Positions 22,869 to 30,724 of a stretch of DNA of 35,682 nucleotides are shown here, piece by piece. The notes beneath the pieces are model-generated. The model ran no database searches, had not been told where the DNA came from, and was given only the letters and a program-made list of their open reading frames with translations. The DNA comes from Candidatus Nitrosopumilus sp. Lineage in GTDB: Archaea > Thermoproteota > Nitrososphaeria > Nitrososphaerales > Nitrosopumilaceae. The stretch spans positions 1 through 35,682 of the forward strand of contig JAOTVS010000014.1 of NCBI GenBank assembly GCA_029863275.1. Reading direction: 5' to 3'. Each line of letters begins with the position of its first letter. Within the stretch, counting starts at the first letter, position 1. The position numbers were made by a program, and so were the translations under genes.

Positions 22869-23264
22869 ATGGTTAAAGAATTTTTATACAGAGGACTTTC
22901 AAAAGAGGATCTAGACAATACTTCTCTTGAAAAGCTATTTCAATTATTCAACTCAAGACAAAGAAGATCTCTTACTCGTGGAATTAACGATGGAAAACGA
23001 AAGTTGATTGAAGAGATAAAATCAGCAAAAGCAGGGAAGTTAAAAACACCCATCAAAACCCATCTTAGAGATTTAATTATACTACCATATATGGTAGGTG
23101 TTGCAGTAAATGTTTTCTCAGGAAAAGACTTTGTTCCAGTAGTTATTAAAACCGAGATGGTTGGGCACTATCTTGGTGAATATGTAATTACTAACAAAAG
23201 AGTTAACCACGGTGCTCCTGGTGTAGGTGCATCAAGATCTAGTCTTTATGTGCCGTTAAAGTGA
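22869..23264 (+). CDS. rps19: 30S ribosomal protein uS19
   Basis: A 131-residue archaeal-length S19 near the head of the small subunit. The start MVKEFLYRGLSKEDLD is typical and no in-frame start exists upstream. Basic RQRRSLTRGIN and the conserved C-terminal block GHYLGEYVITNKRVNHGAPG followed by SRSSLYVPLK confirm it. A 16-codon frame opens with ATG at 22826 and ends just inside rps19; I do not count it as a gene. The neighbour upstream is uL23 rather than the usual uL2. Confidence 0.96.
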   Translation: MVKEFLYRGLSKEDLDNTSLEKLFQLFNSRQRRSLTRGINDGKRKLIEEIKSAKAGKLKTPIKTHLRDLIILPYMVGVAVNVFSGKDFVPVVIKTEMVGHYLGEYVITNKRVNHGAPGVGASRSSLYVPLK

Positions 23265-23269
23265 TTTTT

Positions 23270-23728
23270 ATGGGAAGATTCGACTACGCATTTCAAAATT
23301 ATGATACAACAAAACATGTGCGTTCCTCTTTAAGAGAAAAAGATATTTCTCATAAACATGCAAGAGAAATAGCAGTTGCCATCAAAGGATTATCAATCGA
23401 AAAAGCAAGAGACTATCTTCAAGCAGTAGTCAACAAACAAAGGGCAATTGCATTTGGTAGATACAAAAACCAGGTTGGCCATAGATCAGATCCTGGAATG
23501 ATGTCAGGACGGTATCCTCAAAAATCAGCAAGAGAATTTATCAAAGTATTAGATAATTTGGAATCCAATGCAGAGTATAAAGGGATGGATTTAGATAGAT
23601 TAAAAATTATTAATGCAACAGTTCACAAAGGAGTTCTCGTAAAAAGATTTACTCCAAGAGCAATGGGAAGAGCAACTCCAAAAAATAACGTTCTTACTCA
23701 TGTAGAGTTGGTGGCTCAGGAGATTTAA
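23270..23728 (+). CDS. rpl22: 50S ribosomal protein uL22
   Basis: An L22 of 152 residues from the ATG at 23270, which gives the canonical [12 protein letters not shown] beginning. A GTG at 23261 would add three residues and overlap rps19, and is less likely. Family segments: [20 protein letters not shown], the [21 protein letters not shown] loop, [19 protein letters not shown] and C-terminal [15 protein letters not shown], which forms the tunnel hairpin. rps3 begins 1 nt after its stop. Confidence 0.95.
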   Translation: MGRFDYAFQNYDTTKHVRSSLREKDISHKHAREIAVAIKGLSIEKARDYLQAVVNKQRAIAFGRYKNQVGHRSDPGMMSGRYPQKSAREFIKVLDNLESNAEYKGMDLDRLKIINATVHKGVLVKRFTPRAMGRATPKNNVLTHVELVAQEI

Positions 23729-23729
23729 A

Positions 23730-24506
23730 TTGTCATCAGTCAAAAATGTAATTAAAGACAATTACAACATGATGCTACTCAAAGATTATCTAAGAGAAGC
23801 AATTAAAGATGCAGGATTTTCTCATGCCGAAATTTCCAAAACACCAACCGGAACACGAGTAGCTCTTCATGTTACAAGACCTGGTATTGTGATTGGTCGA
23901 AAAGGTTCCGGAATAAGAGAATTGACAGAAAAACTTGCAATAGACTTTGGCTTAAAAAACCCCCAAATTTCAGTAAACGAGATTGAAAAACCTGAATTAT
24001 CTCCAAGTGTAATGTGTAATAGAATGGCATCACATCTTGAACGTGGTACTGCATTTAGAAGAGCTACAATGTGGACATTAAAACAGATAATGGAGGGAGG
24101 AGCTATGGGAGTACAGATTACAATTTCAGGAAAGCTTAGAGGAGACCGTTCTGCTTTTGAAAAACATACTGCAGGGGTTTTGCCACGCGCAGGGCATCAT
24201 GCAGAAGTAATCGTTTCAGAGGATATAGCTCATGTTACAACTGCAATGGGATCGATTGGAATAAGAATTAGAATTGCAATAAAGGATAGATTTGTTCCAG
24301 AATTTGAATTAAAGAAAAAAACAGGAAAAGAAATCCCAAAGCAGATCAAAGTAGAAGAAATACAAATTGACGATGTAAAAGTTGAAGTAGTTAAAGTGGA
24401 AGGAAAAAAAGACACAGCAAAATCCGAATCAGAGAGAATTGCTTTGGAGGCTAAAAAAATGGAAGCTTTAGAAACACTTGAAGAAGAAGAGGCGAAATTA
24501 AAGTAA
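23730..24506 (+). CDS. rps3: 30S ribosomal protein uS3 with charged C-terminal tail
   Basis: A 258-residue S3. The KH domain is clear ([20 protein letters not shown], about residues 50-69), followed by [19 protein letters not shown] and the C-terminal S3 domain ([20 protein letters not shown]). From about residue 205 the protein runs into a Lys/Glu-rich tail ([20 protein letters not shown]-like, ending in an acidic EEEEAKLK), longer than a bacterial S3 and probably disordered. The start is TTG, 1 nt after rpl22. rpl29 overlaps the stop by 1 nt. Confidence 0.95.
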   Translation: MSSVKNVIKDNYNMMLLKDYLREAIKDAGFSHAEISKTPTGTRVALHVTRPGIVIGRKGSGIRELTEKLAIDFGLKNPQISVNEIEKPELSPSVMCNRMASHLERGTAFRRATMWTLKQIMEGGAMGVQITISGKLRGDRSAFEKHTAGVLPRAGHHAEVIVSEDIAHVTTAMGSIGIRIRIAIKDRFVPEFELKKKTGKEIPKQIKVEEIQIDDVKVEVVKVEGKKDTAKSESERIALEAKKMEALETLEEEEAKLK

Positions 24507-24709
24507 TGTCCAGAATAAGTATGAAAACAGTGAGAGCATTAAACGAGAAGGATCTCAAAAGCAAAATTCAAGAGTCTAGAAGTGAACTTGCAAAACTAAG
24601 AGTTGACGGATCAAAGGGAACCCTAAGAAAAGAAAGTGGAAAGATCAAAGCCCTAAGACACGATATAGCACGAATGCTTACAAGATTAAACGAGATGAGA
24701 AAAAAATGA
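24506..24709 (+). CDS. rpl29: 50S ribosomal protein uL29
   Basis: A 67-residue two-helix L29 with the usual pattern (VRALNEKDLKSKIQESRSEL, then KGTLRKESGKIKALRHDIAR and TRLNE). The ATG overlaps the rps3 stop by 1 nt, and the stop overlaps the Rpp29 start by 4 nt. Confidence 0.95.
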   Translation: MSRISMKTVRALNEKDLKSKIQESRSELAKLRVDGSKGTLRKESGKIKALRHDIARMLTRLNEMRKK

Positions 24710-24972
24710 TAACATCAGGGAATATTGTACGTCATGAATTTATTGGGTTAAAAACTCAGATTCTAGATTCTGCAAATCAACAAATCATAGGATTAAATGG
24801 AACAATAATCCAAGAAACAAAATCCATGTTTAAATTAAACACCAAAAAAGGAATAAAACTAATCCCAAAGGCACGAACCATGTGGAAATTCAGCTTAAAT
24901 GAGCAGCGATTAATTGTGAATGGTTCAAAAATTCAGAAAAGACCTTTTGATAGAATAGGAGACAAGCCTTGA
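24706..24972 (+). CDS. rnp1: Ribonuclease P protein component 1 (Rpp29/Pop4)
   Basis: An 88-residue archaeal Rpp29, a Sm-like beta-barrel that binds the RNase P specificity domain and helps 5' maturation of tRNA. Segments: NIVRHEFIGLKTQILDSAN, then GLNGTIIQETKSMFKLNTKK and IPKARTMWKFSL. Its position between uL29 and uS17 is the conserved archaeal arrangement. Overlapping start and stop codons with both neighbours imply tight coupling. Confidence 0.93.
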   Translation: MITSGNIVRHEFIGLKTQILDSANQQIIGLNGTIIQETKSMFKLNTKKGIKLIPKARTMWKFSLNEQRLIVNGSKIQKRPFDRIGDKP

Positions 24973-25292
24973 CTCAAAATATTGGTTTGAATGTAAAGTC
25001 CCCTGCCAAAGAGTGTAACGATGTTCACTGTCCATTTCATGGTAGACTCGCCATTCGCGGTAAATTATTTGACGGTAAAGTAACAGGTGACAAAGCAAAG
25101 CAAACCATTACACTTCAAAAGGAAGCACCAGTATATTTTAGTAAATTTAAAAGATATGCAAGGAGTACAAATACAATTCACGCACATGTTCCTGCATGTA
25201 TCGAGGTCGTAATGGGTGATCATGTGTTAACTGCAGAATGCAGACCAATTGCAAAATCAGTATCATATGTTGTAGTTGAGGTTAAAACATAA
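24969..25292 (+). CDS. rps17: 30S ribosomal protein uS17
   Basis: A 107-residue archaeal S17 with an OB-fold. Family segments: PAKECNDVHCPFHGRLAIRG at the N-terminus (the CNDxHCPFHG form is typical of archaea and eukaryotes), FSKFKRYARSTNTIHAHVPAC and ECRPIAKSVSYVVVE. The start is TTG, overlapping the Rpp29 stop by 4 nt. rpl14 begins within its stop codon. Confidence 0.95.
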   Translation: MTQNIGLNVKSPAKECNDVHCPFHGRLAIRGKLFDGKVTGDKAKQTITLQKEAPVYFSKFKRYARSTNTIHAHVPACIEVVMGDHVLTAECRPIAKSVSYVVVEVKT

Positions 25293-25714
25293 TGGCAAAA
25301 CAAGCAGGTAAAGGTGTTGCAGAATTCCGTCCCTATGTAACTAGAGTAATTCCAGTAGGGGCAAACATTGTTTGTGCAGATAATACAGGAGCAAAAATTT
25401 TAGAAGTAATTAACGTAACAAAATACAAAACAAGAGTATCAAGACTTCCAGCAGGAGGGGTAGGAGATTTTTGTAATGTTGTTGTTAAAAAGGGTCCAGC
25501 CGAACTTAGAAAGCAAGTATTTGGTGCAGTGATAATTAGACAAAAATATGCAGTAAGAAGATTAAACGGTGTTAGAGTATGTTTTGAAGACAATGCTGCC
25601 GTTTTAATAACTCCAGAAGGAGAGGTGAAAGGAACCGACATCAAAGGACCAGTTGCAGCAGAAGCTTCGGAGAAATGGCCAAGAGTAGCTAACTTGGCAT
25701 CAATGGTGGTATAA
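25292..25714 (+). CDS. rpl14: 50S ribosomal protein uL14
   Basis: A 140-residue L14 located at the subunit interface. The family signature appears as VCADNTGAKILEVINV, with RLPAGGVGDFCNVVVKKG, the RQKYAVRRLNGVRVCFEDNA block and a conserved EVKGTDIKGPVAAEASEKWP end. ATG overlaps the rps17 stop by 1 nt; rpl24 starts 1 nt after the stop. Confidence 0.96.
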   Translation: MAKQAGKGVAEFRPYVTRVIPVGANIVCADNTGAKILEVINVTKYKTRVSRLPAGGVGDFCNVVVKKGPAELRKQVFGAVIIRQKYAVRRLNGVRVCFEDNAAVLITPEGEVKGTDIKGPVAAEASEKWPRVANLASMVV

Positions 25715-25715
25715 A

Positions 25716-26189
25716 ATGAAACCAACAAAAATGAGAAACAAGTTAATTTATAGTGCATCACACGTTACTAAAAGTAAACAGATTTCAAGCCCATTATCAA
25801 AGGAACTCCAAAAAAAATATACTAAAAAAAGCATTAGAGTGGTGGAAGGAGATAATATAAAAATTGTCAGAGGAGAGTTTAAGGGAGTAGATGGAAAGAT
25901 TGCAAAAATTTCTGTTCAAAAAAGTAGCATATCTATTGAAGGCGTAAAAAAAGAAAAAACCAAAGGAGACAAGTTCGATGTCTTTGTTCATTCTTCTAAT
26001 GTTATAGTTACAGGTCTAAACTCTGATGATAAATGGAGAATATCAAAACTAGAGGGGAAAAAACCATCACCAAAGAAAAATGAAAATTCCAAAGAGACAA
26101 TAGTCGAAAAAACAAAAAAAGTTGATACTGAACCAGTAAAGAAAGAAACAAAAGTAGAAAAAATAAAACAAAAGGACAGTGAGAAATAA
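25716..26189 (+). CDS. rpl24: 50S ribosomal protein uL24 with long lysine-rich tail
   Basis: A 157-residue L24. The KOW-type core lies at about residues 40-68 (SIRVVEGDNIKIVRGEFKGV), followed by the SISIEGVKKEKTKGDKFDVF block. Archaeal L24 proteins usually end near residue 120; here about 45 more residues form a Lys/Glu/Thr-rich, low-complexity tail (KKNENSKETIVEKTKKVDTE and onward). Such tails are common in archaeal ribosomal proteins and may bind rRNA. ATG start; the stop overlaps the eS4 start by 1 nt. Confidence 0.93.
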   Translation: MKPTKMRNKLIYSASHVTKSKQISSPLSKELQKKYTKKSIRVVEGDNIKIVRGEFKGVDGKIAKISVQKSSISIEGVKKEKTKGDKFDVFVHSSNVIVTGLNSDDKWRISKLEGKKPSPKKNENSKETIVEKTKKVDTEPVKKETKVEKIKQKDSEK

Positions 26190-26905
26190 TGGTAAGCATA
26201 TCTGGAAGTAAAAAACTCAAAAGACAAATGGCACCTCAGTTTTGGGGAATAAATAGAAAAAATAAAAGATTTGTAGTTACGGTAAAACCAGGACCCCATA
26301 AAAAAGAAGCCTCTATCCCAACGGCAGTTTTCTTAAGAGACACATTAAAAATTGTAAGTACCCTCAGAGAGGCAAAGACTGCCATATATAGCGGAAGAGT
26401 GAAGATTGACGGAATTGTTAGAAAATCCCTTCACCATGCAATAGGTTTAATGGATGTTGTAGAATTACAAGATGTTCCAGATATCTACAGACTTGTTCCT
26501 ACCGGTGGCAAAATTCTAAAACCAGTAATAATTAATGATTCTGAAAAAGGCAAAAAAATTGTTAGAGTAAAGAGTAAAACAACTATAAAAAATGGGAAAA
26601 CCCAAATAGGATTCCATGACGGACGTTCTGTAATTTCAGACATTCAAGTCGACGTAAATGATAGTTGTTTAATACAAATTCCTGAAGTAAAAATTCTTGA
26701 AGTGTTAAAATTAGAAAAAAATGTGCATGTTCTAGTTACGCGTGGAGTAAACGCAGGTGAAATCGGCCAAATAGAGGCAATTGAAGAAGGAACATTCATT
26801 CTTCCAAAACGAGTTCTTTTAGCTCTTGAGGAAAGAAAAATCGAAATTCCCTCAGATGTCGTAATGGTGATAGGAAAAGAGGAACCAGTAATTAAAATAA
26901 AGTGA
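26189..26905 (+). CDS. rps4e: 30S ribosomal protein eS4
   Basis: A 238-residue archaeal/eukaryotic S4e, absent from bacteria. It opens MVSISGSKKLKRQMAPQFWG, has the S4 RNA-binding domain (PTAVFLRDTLKIVSTLREAK) and a C-terminal KOW segment (HVLVTRGVNAGEIGQIEAIE). The position between uL24 and uL5 is the standard archaeal order. Confidence 0.96.
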   Translation: MVSISGSKKLKRQMAPQFWGINRKNKRFVVTVKPGPHKKEASIPTAVFLRDTLKIVSTLREAKTAIYSGRVKIDGIVRKSLHHAIGLMDVVELQDVPDIYRLVPTGGKILKPVIINDSEKGKKIVRVKSKTTIKNGKTQIGFHDGRSVISDIQVDVNDSCLIQIPEVKILEVLKLEKNVHVLVTRGVNAGEIGQIEAIEEGTFILPKRVLLALEERKIEIPSDVVMVIGKEEPVIKIK

Positions 26906-26909
26906 TACT

Positions 26910-27431
26910 ATGTCTCAAACTCAAGAAAATCCAATGAAAAAAATTTTCCTAGACAAGGTTGTTCTAAACATGGGTTTAGGCAAATCAGGGGACGTAATTG
27001 AGGTTGCAAAAAAAGCACTCAGTCAAATTTCTGGAAAAACACCATCATCAAGAGAGGCAAAAGAAACACAAAGAGATTGGGGAATAAGAAAAGGAGAACC
27101 AATTGGAGTTGCAGTTACAGTTAGAGGAGAAGATGCAAAGGAATTATTAAAACGTCTTTTAGAAGCAAAAGGAAATCAAGTTAAGGGAAAATCGTTTGAT
27201 AATTTTGGAAACTATTCATTTGGAATAAATGAACACATAGATATTCCAGGAGTAAAATACGATCCTAAAATTGGAATTTTAGGTTTAGGAATATCTGTTA
27301 CCTTAGCACGTCCAGGATATAACATCAGGGTAAGAAGTAAACACAAAGCTAGAGTCGGTAAAAAGCATGTAATAAAATCTGATGAAGCAAAAGATTATCT
27401 AATCAAAGAGTTTGGAGTGACCGTAGCATAA
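26910..27431 (+). CDS. rpl5: 50S ribosomal protein uL5
   Basis: A 173-residue L5 that binds 5S rRNA. Segments: MKKIFLDKVVLNMGLGKSGD, the SGKTPSSREAKETQRDWGIR block, GNYSFGINEHIDIPGVKYDP and the C-terminal LARPGYNIRVRSKHKARVGK. The start is ATG, 4 nt after eS4; the stop shares one base with the uS14 start. Confidence 0.96.
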   Translation: MSQTQENPMKKIFLDKVVLNMGLGKSGDVIEVAKKALSQISGKTPSSREAKETQRDWGIRKGEPIGVAVTVRGEDAKELLKRLLEAKGNQVKGKSFDNFGNYSFGINEHIDIPGVKYDPKIGILGLGISVTLARPGYNIRVRSKHKARVGKKHVIKSDEAKDYLIKEFGVTVA

Positions 27432-27610
27432 TGGCCAAAGATAGATCATATGAGTTTACAGGAAGAAAAAAACATGACTTTGGAAGGGGTTCCAGATGGT
27501 GTAAAAGGTGCGGAGATTATACTGCAGTTATTCAAAAATATGATCTTATGTTGTGCAGGCGATGTTTCAGAGAAGTAGCAGTGTCGTTAGGATTTAGGAA
27601 AAACCAGTGA
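27431..27610 (+). CDS. rps14: 30S ribosomal protein uS14, zinc-binding type
   Basis: A 59-residue protein too short for common ORF cut-offs. It opens MAKDRSYEFTGRKKHDFGRG and carries a zinc ribbon C24-K-R-C27 and C42-R-R-C45, then FREVAVSLGFRKN, the usual S14 end. ATG overlaps the uL5 stop by 1 nt. Position uL5-uS14-uS8 is the conserved order. Confidence 0.94.
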   Translation: MAKDRSYEFTGRKKHDFGRGSRWCKRCGDYTAVIQKYDLMLCRRCFREVAVSLGFRKNQ

Positions 27611-27615
27611 TAAAA

Positions 27616-28008
27616 ATGCCAGCAACAAACATCTTAGCCAATCTATTTGTCACCCTTTACAATAATGAGGCAAGAAGAAATACTGATTGCATTATTCTTC
27701 CAACTTCAAAATTAGGAATTGAAGTTCTTAAATCCTTACAAAAAAATGGTTACATTGGAGAATTTGAACATATAGATGATAAAAGAGGGGGTAAATTTAA
27801 AATAAAATTATTAGCAAAAATTACAAAATGTGGAGCAATTTCACCAAGATTTAAAGTAAAAAAAGACGCATACAATTCTTGGGAACAACAATATCTACCA
27901 GCATACAATAGAGGCATGTTAGTAGTTACAACTAATCAAGGAGTTATGTCACATCATGAAGCAGTATCAAAAGAACTTGGAGGATTTTTAATCGGATATG
28001 TCTACTAA
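27616..28008 (+). CDS. rps8: 30S ribosomal protein uS8
   Basis: An S8 of 130 residues from the ATG at 27616, giving MPATNILANLFVTLYNNEAR. A GTG at 27607 is in frame and overlaps the uS14 stop by 4 nt; it would add three residues and cannot be excluded given the overlaps elsewhere in the cluster. The C-terminal block RGMLVVTTNQGVMSHHEAVS and GGFLIGYVY is typical of archaeal S8. Binds the central domain of 16S rRNA. Confidence 0.94.
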   Translation: MPATNILANLFVTLYNNEARRNTDCIILPTSKLGIEVLKSLQKNGYIGEFEHIDDKRGGKFKIKLLAKITKCGAISPRFKVKKDAYNSWEQQYLPAYNRGMLVVTTNQGVMSHHEAVSKELGGFLIGYVY

Positions 28009-28552
28009 ACCAGATCAATTCCAAGAAATTTTAGAAATTCCTGAAGGAATTAAAATTACAATGAAAAAACACATGATGCAATTTCATGGTCCATTAGGTA
28101 TGACATTTAAAAGCTTTAGAAAAATACCGGTAAATGTTATAGTCAATGAAGACAAAATAACGCTCAAAGCACAAGGAAAAAGAAAAAGCGATTATTCTAT
28201 ATTGCATACTGCACGCTCCTTAATCAAAAATATTTTCGAAGGTTTGACCGAAGGATACACGATTAAAATGAAAGTAGTCTATGCCCATTTTCCTGTTACC
28301 GTCAAGGTAAAGGATAAAATTATTTCAATAGAAAACTTCCAAGGGGAGAGAGCACCTCGAACAACACACATTGTTGGTAATACCAAAGTAGTTCCAAAAG
28401 GAGAAGATGTTATTTTAACCGGCGAAGTTTGGACAGACATAACTCAAACTGCTGCAAATATAGCATTAACAACCAAAGTAAAAAATAAAGATCATAGGGT
28501 TTTCCTGGATGGAATTTATATCTATGAGAAGAAAAAAGGTATTGAAAAATAG
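27998..28552 (+). CDS. rpl6: 50S ribosomal protein uL6
   Basis: A 184-residue L6 with two related alpha/beta domains. Segments: GIKITMKKHMMQFHGPLGMT, KIPVNVIVNEDKITLKAQGK and the C-terminal signature FQGERAPRTTHIVGNTKVVP. It overlaps rps8 by 11 nt. It is the last ribosomal protein of the cluster: the genes that usually follow in archaea (eL32, eL19, uL18, uS5, uL30, uL15, secY) are absent here. Confidence 0.96.
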   Translation: MSTKPDQFQEILEIPEGIKITMKKHMMQFHGPLGMTFKSFRKIPVNVIVNEDKITLKAQGKRKSDYSILHTARSLIKNIFEGLTEGYTIKMKVVYAHFPVTVKVKDKIISIENFQGERAPRTTHIVGNTKVVPKGEDVILTGEVWTDITQTAANIALTTKVKNKDHRVFLDGIYIYEKKKGIEK

Positions 28553-28582
28553 TTTTTTTAATATATTGAGAAAAAAACACCC

Positions 28583-28870
28583 ATGACTTTAGATTCAGAA
28601 TTTCAGCAACAAACTATACAATTAATTAAAGAAACGTTAGACTTGTACAAAGCATCTGGCGCATCTCCTAGAGTTGGACAAGTATGGAACTGTAAAAGTG
28701 TAGGAGATTTTTTGTGTGGTTTTTTTGTAGGTGAGATGGTAGGATCAGCACTCAGTGCTTTCCAAATTATACACAAGAGAGAACCCACTGGGGAGGAACA
28801 TCTTGAGATAATTGAACTGGTTGAAAATTATTCAATTGAAATTAAAGATTTTTTTGCAAAGTTCAATTAA
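28583..28870 (+). CDS. Small protein of unknown function after the ribosomal cluster
   Basis: A 95-residue protein with ATG start 30 nt after rpl6, probably the last gene of the transcript. It is mainly helical, with NCKSVGDFLCGFFVGEMVGS at the centre (two Cys nine residues apart, glycine-rich and hydrophobic) and an acidic C-terminal helix (EEHLEIIELVENYSIEIKDF). The central segment is not long enough to be a clear membrane helix. I do not recognise a family. Codon use and position support a real gene. Confidence 0.7.
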   Translation: MTLDSEFQQQTIQLIKETLDLYKASGASPRVGQVWNCKSVGDFLCGFFVGEMVGSALSAFQIIHKREPTGEEHLEIIELVENYSIEIKDFFAKFN

Positions 28871-28944
28871 GACGATTTAAGGTTCTCCATCTAAATTCAA
28901 TCGTAGCAAGGATTAAATCACTTTTACCAAGGTACAAACATGTT

Positions 28945-29018
28945 GCCGCCCTAGCTCAGCGTGGTAGAGCATCCGACTGTTAATCGGACGGTCGCCAGTT
29001 CAAGTCTGGTGGGCGGCG
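28945..29018 (+). tRNA. tRNA-Asn (anticodon GTT)
   Basis: A complete 74-nt cloverleaf. The acceptor stem is GCCGCCC/GGGCGGC, the D-arm is GCTC/GAGC, the anticodon stem is TCCGA/TCGGA around loop CTGTTAA (anticodon GTT), and the T-arm is GCCAG-TTCAAGT-CTGGT. The discriminator base is G. It is followed by CC but not CCA, so the terminal A is added after transcription. No intron. Internal box A (TAGCTCAGCGTGG) and box B-like (GTTCAAGTC) sequences are present. It follows the ribosomal cluster on the same strand. Confidence 0.97.
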
Positions 29019-29025
29019 CCTAATA

Positions 29026-29047
29026 TTTCCAAATTCGAGATTTGAAA
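29026..29047. repeat. Palindromic element, degenerate copy
   Basis: A 22-nt imperfect dyad centred on TCGA (TTTCCAAAT at the left, ATTTGAAA at the right), 7 nt after the tRNA-Asn 3' end. Related to three better copies at 29085, 29760 and 33131. Confidence 0.55.
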
Positions 29048-29084
29048 CATTTTATTTTCCTCTTTATTTTAAAATTTAATAATA

Positions 29085-29106
29085 TTTCTAAACTCGAAAT
29101 TAGAAA
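29085..29106. repeat. Palindromic element TTTCTAAA...TTAGAAA, copy 2
   Basis: A 22-nt dyad with arms TTTCTAA and TTAGAAA around ACTCGAAA. It is identical over all 22 positions to the copy at 29760-29781. It lies between tRNA-Asn and the zinc-ribbon gene, about 90 nt before that gene's start. Confidence 0.8.
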
Positions 29107-29184
29107 CATAGATCGAATCCAACAATTTAGTGTACTCAATTAGACTGGATAGATCTAATAGATGATCGCATATTACAAATAATG

Positions 29185-29192
29185 CAGGAGGA
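29185..29192 (+). promoter_or_regulatory. Strong Shine-Dalgarno AGGAGG before a TTG start
   Basis: CAGGAGGA ends 5 nt before the TTG at 29198. Most genes in this window have no visible Shine-Dalgarno sequence, so this one supports the TTG as start of the zinc-ribbon protein and indicates a leadered mRNA. Confidence 0.6.
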
Positions 29193-29197
29193 TTACA

Positions 29198-29440
29198 TTG
29201 GCCAGAATTAAAAGGGCTAACAGATATTGTGTTGATTGCGGGGCAAGATTGGTATATTATCCAAGGCTATCAAATCCAAAAGCCCCTAATGAACACAGAG
29301 TCTTGGTGTATGCATGTCCAGACTGCACAAAAGATTTTGAGAAACCAAAAATGTTTTCAATTAAAAGAAATCAGGTCGAGGATCCTCTTGAAACGGTAGA
29401 AATAGAGATTACCCAAATCCATAAAAAAAATTCTAACTAA
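29198..29440 (+). CDS. Small zinc-ribbon protein
   Basis: An 80-residue protein. C11-V-D-C14 and C38-P-D-C41 form a likely zinc ribbon (RYCVDCGARLVYY, then VYACPDCTKDF). The N-terminus is basic (ARIKRANR). The tail from about 55 is acidic then basic. Single zinc ribbons of this size in archaea are often ribosome- or RNA-polymerase-associated, or transcription-factor fragments; nothing here decides among these. The start is TTG behind an AGGAGG site. Palindromic elements lie upstream. Confidence 0.75.
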   Translation: MARIKRANRYCVDCGARLVYYPRLSNPKAPNEHRVLVYACPDCTKDFEKPKMFSIKRNQVEDPLETVEIEITQIHKKNSN

Positions 29441-29457
29441 AATAAGAATATATTTTA

Positions 29458-29706
29458 TTGCCAATTAAAATAGAAAATATTATGTATCCAGAAAAAACTA
29501 GAAGTAATTTTTGGTTTCTATTACCAATATTTCTAGGATTAATTGGCGGGATTATCGCTTTTTTTATTTTACGGCAAGATGACCCTAAAAAGGCAAAAAA
29601 CTGTCTTTATTTAGGAATTATTCTAGGAATAATTGGATTAATATTAAATATTTTGATATTAACACAGGTTCCTGAATTTGAACAAGGATTTAACATCAAT
29701 GTCTAG
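29458..29706 (+). CDS. Small two-pass membrane protein
   Basis: An 82-residue protein with two hydrophobic helices: FWFLLPIFLGLIGGIIAFFI (about 18-37) and LYLGIILGIIGLILNILILT (about 50-69), joined by a charged loop RQDDPKKAKN. This resembles a small helical-hairpin membrane protein. The start is a TTG at 29458; an in-frame ATG at 29482 would shorten the N-terminus by eight residues and keep both helices. Function unknown. Confidence 0.7.
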   Translation: MPIKIENIMYPEKTRSNFWFLLPIFLGLIGGIIAFFILRQDDPKKAKNCLYLGIILGIIGLILNILILTQVPEFEQGFNINV

Positions 29707-29759
29707 TGGTGTTTTGATTTATTTTAAAAGTTCAAGAGTACTATTGTAGATATATAGTA

Positions 29760-29781
29760 TTTCTAAACTCGAAATTAGAAA
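29760..29781. repeat. Palindromic element TTTCTAAA...TTAGAAA, copy 3
   Basis: Identical to the 22-nt copy at 29085-29106. It lies 54 nt after the membrane-protein stop and 69 nt before the next ATG. Confidence 0.8.
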
Positions 29782-29850
29782 TATTAGAAATTGAGCACTG
29801 TAACTTTAGTATCAATTTAGGATAATATAGTACCATAAGAGAGGGAATGT

Positions 29851-30300
29851 ATGAGTAGTAACAGGATGAAAGACAGTATAGAGAGATGGTTGATTCATGA
29901 AAGTCATTCTTTTGAATTTATTAAAAATTCAGAAAATTCTTTCCATATCATGGTAAAACATGCCGGAAAAGAAGGGGTTCCAGTAGAAATATTTGAACCC
30001 AAAAAACAACCAGGCATTATTGTAATCGGATCTAAGGTAATTATGAAAAATAATCAAATTGCCAGATTTTTAGGCTTTAACCAAGAGGAAAAGGAGAGGT
30101 TTGAGAAAAAAATTGGAGATTATTGTTACTCTATTCAGGCCATTCATAAAATTATAGAAGAGGATGGAAAACAGAAAATTGGAGTTTACGTAATCTTGGA
30201 TGATAAAATTGACATTAACCAGCAAACTCTTTTTGAAGCAGTAGATAGAGTTTCACAAATGCATGAAAAAACTGCGAGATTTCTTTTAAAAACCTTTTAA
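29851..30300 (+). CDS. DUF2299-like protein (tentative)
   Basis: A 149-residue soluble alpha/beta protein. The N-terminal helix (MKDSIERWLIHESHSFEFIK) is followed by strands FHIMVKHAG, VPVEIFEPKKQPGIIVIGSK, a helical EEKERFEKKIGDYCYSIQAI and a C-terminal YVILDDKIDINQQTLFEAVD helix. The order resembles archaeal DUF2299, which has a type III secretion chaperone-like fold; the match is from memory and unverified. The start is ATG behind a purine-rich GAGAGGGAATGT. It stands alone, after a palindromic element. Confidence 0.7.
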   Translation: MSSNRMKDSIERWLIHESHSFEFIKNSENSFHIMVKHAGKEGVPVEIFEPKKQPGIIVIGSKVIMKNNQIARFLGFNQEEKERFEKKIGDYCYSIQAIHKIIEEDGKQKIGVYVILDDKIDINQQTLFEAVDRVSQMHEKTARFLLKTF

Positions 30301-30380
30301 AAAATTATAGGCACAAGTTCCCTAGTGTTCCATTAAATACATACAAATTATAAAATCTAAAAAATGCCTAAAATGTCCAA

Positions 30381-30578
30381 ATGAAAGAATATTTTTTACA
30401 GACCAATATGCCTCACTTTAATTTCAGTGAAAAGGGACAAAACATTATCAATGAAACGGATGTTAACAAAACGTTCGAACCTGCAACCAATGCTTTTTCG
30501 GCATTAAGAGAGGGAGGCGACTGGTTTTTTGAATTAATTTCTAATTTTTTGGACCAGGTTTTTGGAAGTATTTGGTAA
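30381..30578 (+). CDS. Short hypothetical protein with amphipathic C-terminal helix
   Basis: A 65-residue frame with ATG start. The first part is polar (MPHFNFSEKGQNIINETDVN), and the C-terminal third (ALREGGDWFFELISNFLDQVFGSIW) is amphipathic with four aromatic residues. An inner ATG at 30408 could be the start. The hydrophobic-aromatic tail looks selected, but there is no family match I know. It might be a small surface-active or membrane-associated peptide. Confidence 0.45.
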   Translation: MKEYFLQTNMPHFNFSEKGQNIINETDVNKTFEPATNAFSALREGGDWFFELISNFLDQVFGSIW

Positions 30579-30724
30579 CAGTAGTATTCATAATAGAACT
30601 TTAATACCTTCTTTCATTATTAGTTTCCAGAAAAATGATATTTGATTAATGAAATATTATTTCAATTATGCCAAGTTTTCGATATTATGAAAAAAATTCA
30701 AACCCATGAAAAAAACAAATTTAC

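Noticed and set aside
22826-22876. 16-codon frame between rpl23 and rps19 as a possible leader peptide or uL2 remnant
   Set aside because: Too short to judge and no similarity to uL2 is visible; likely chance.
25333-25761. 142-codon minus-strand frame opposite rpl14
   Set aside because: Long because rpl14 codon choice leaves few stops in antisense; it opposes a certain ribosomal gene in the middle of a coupled cluster.
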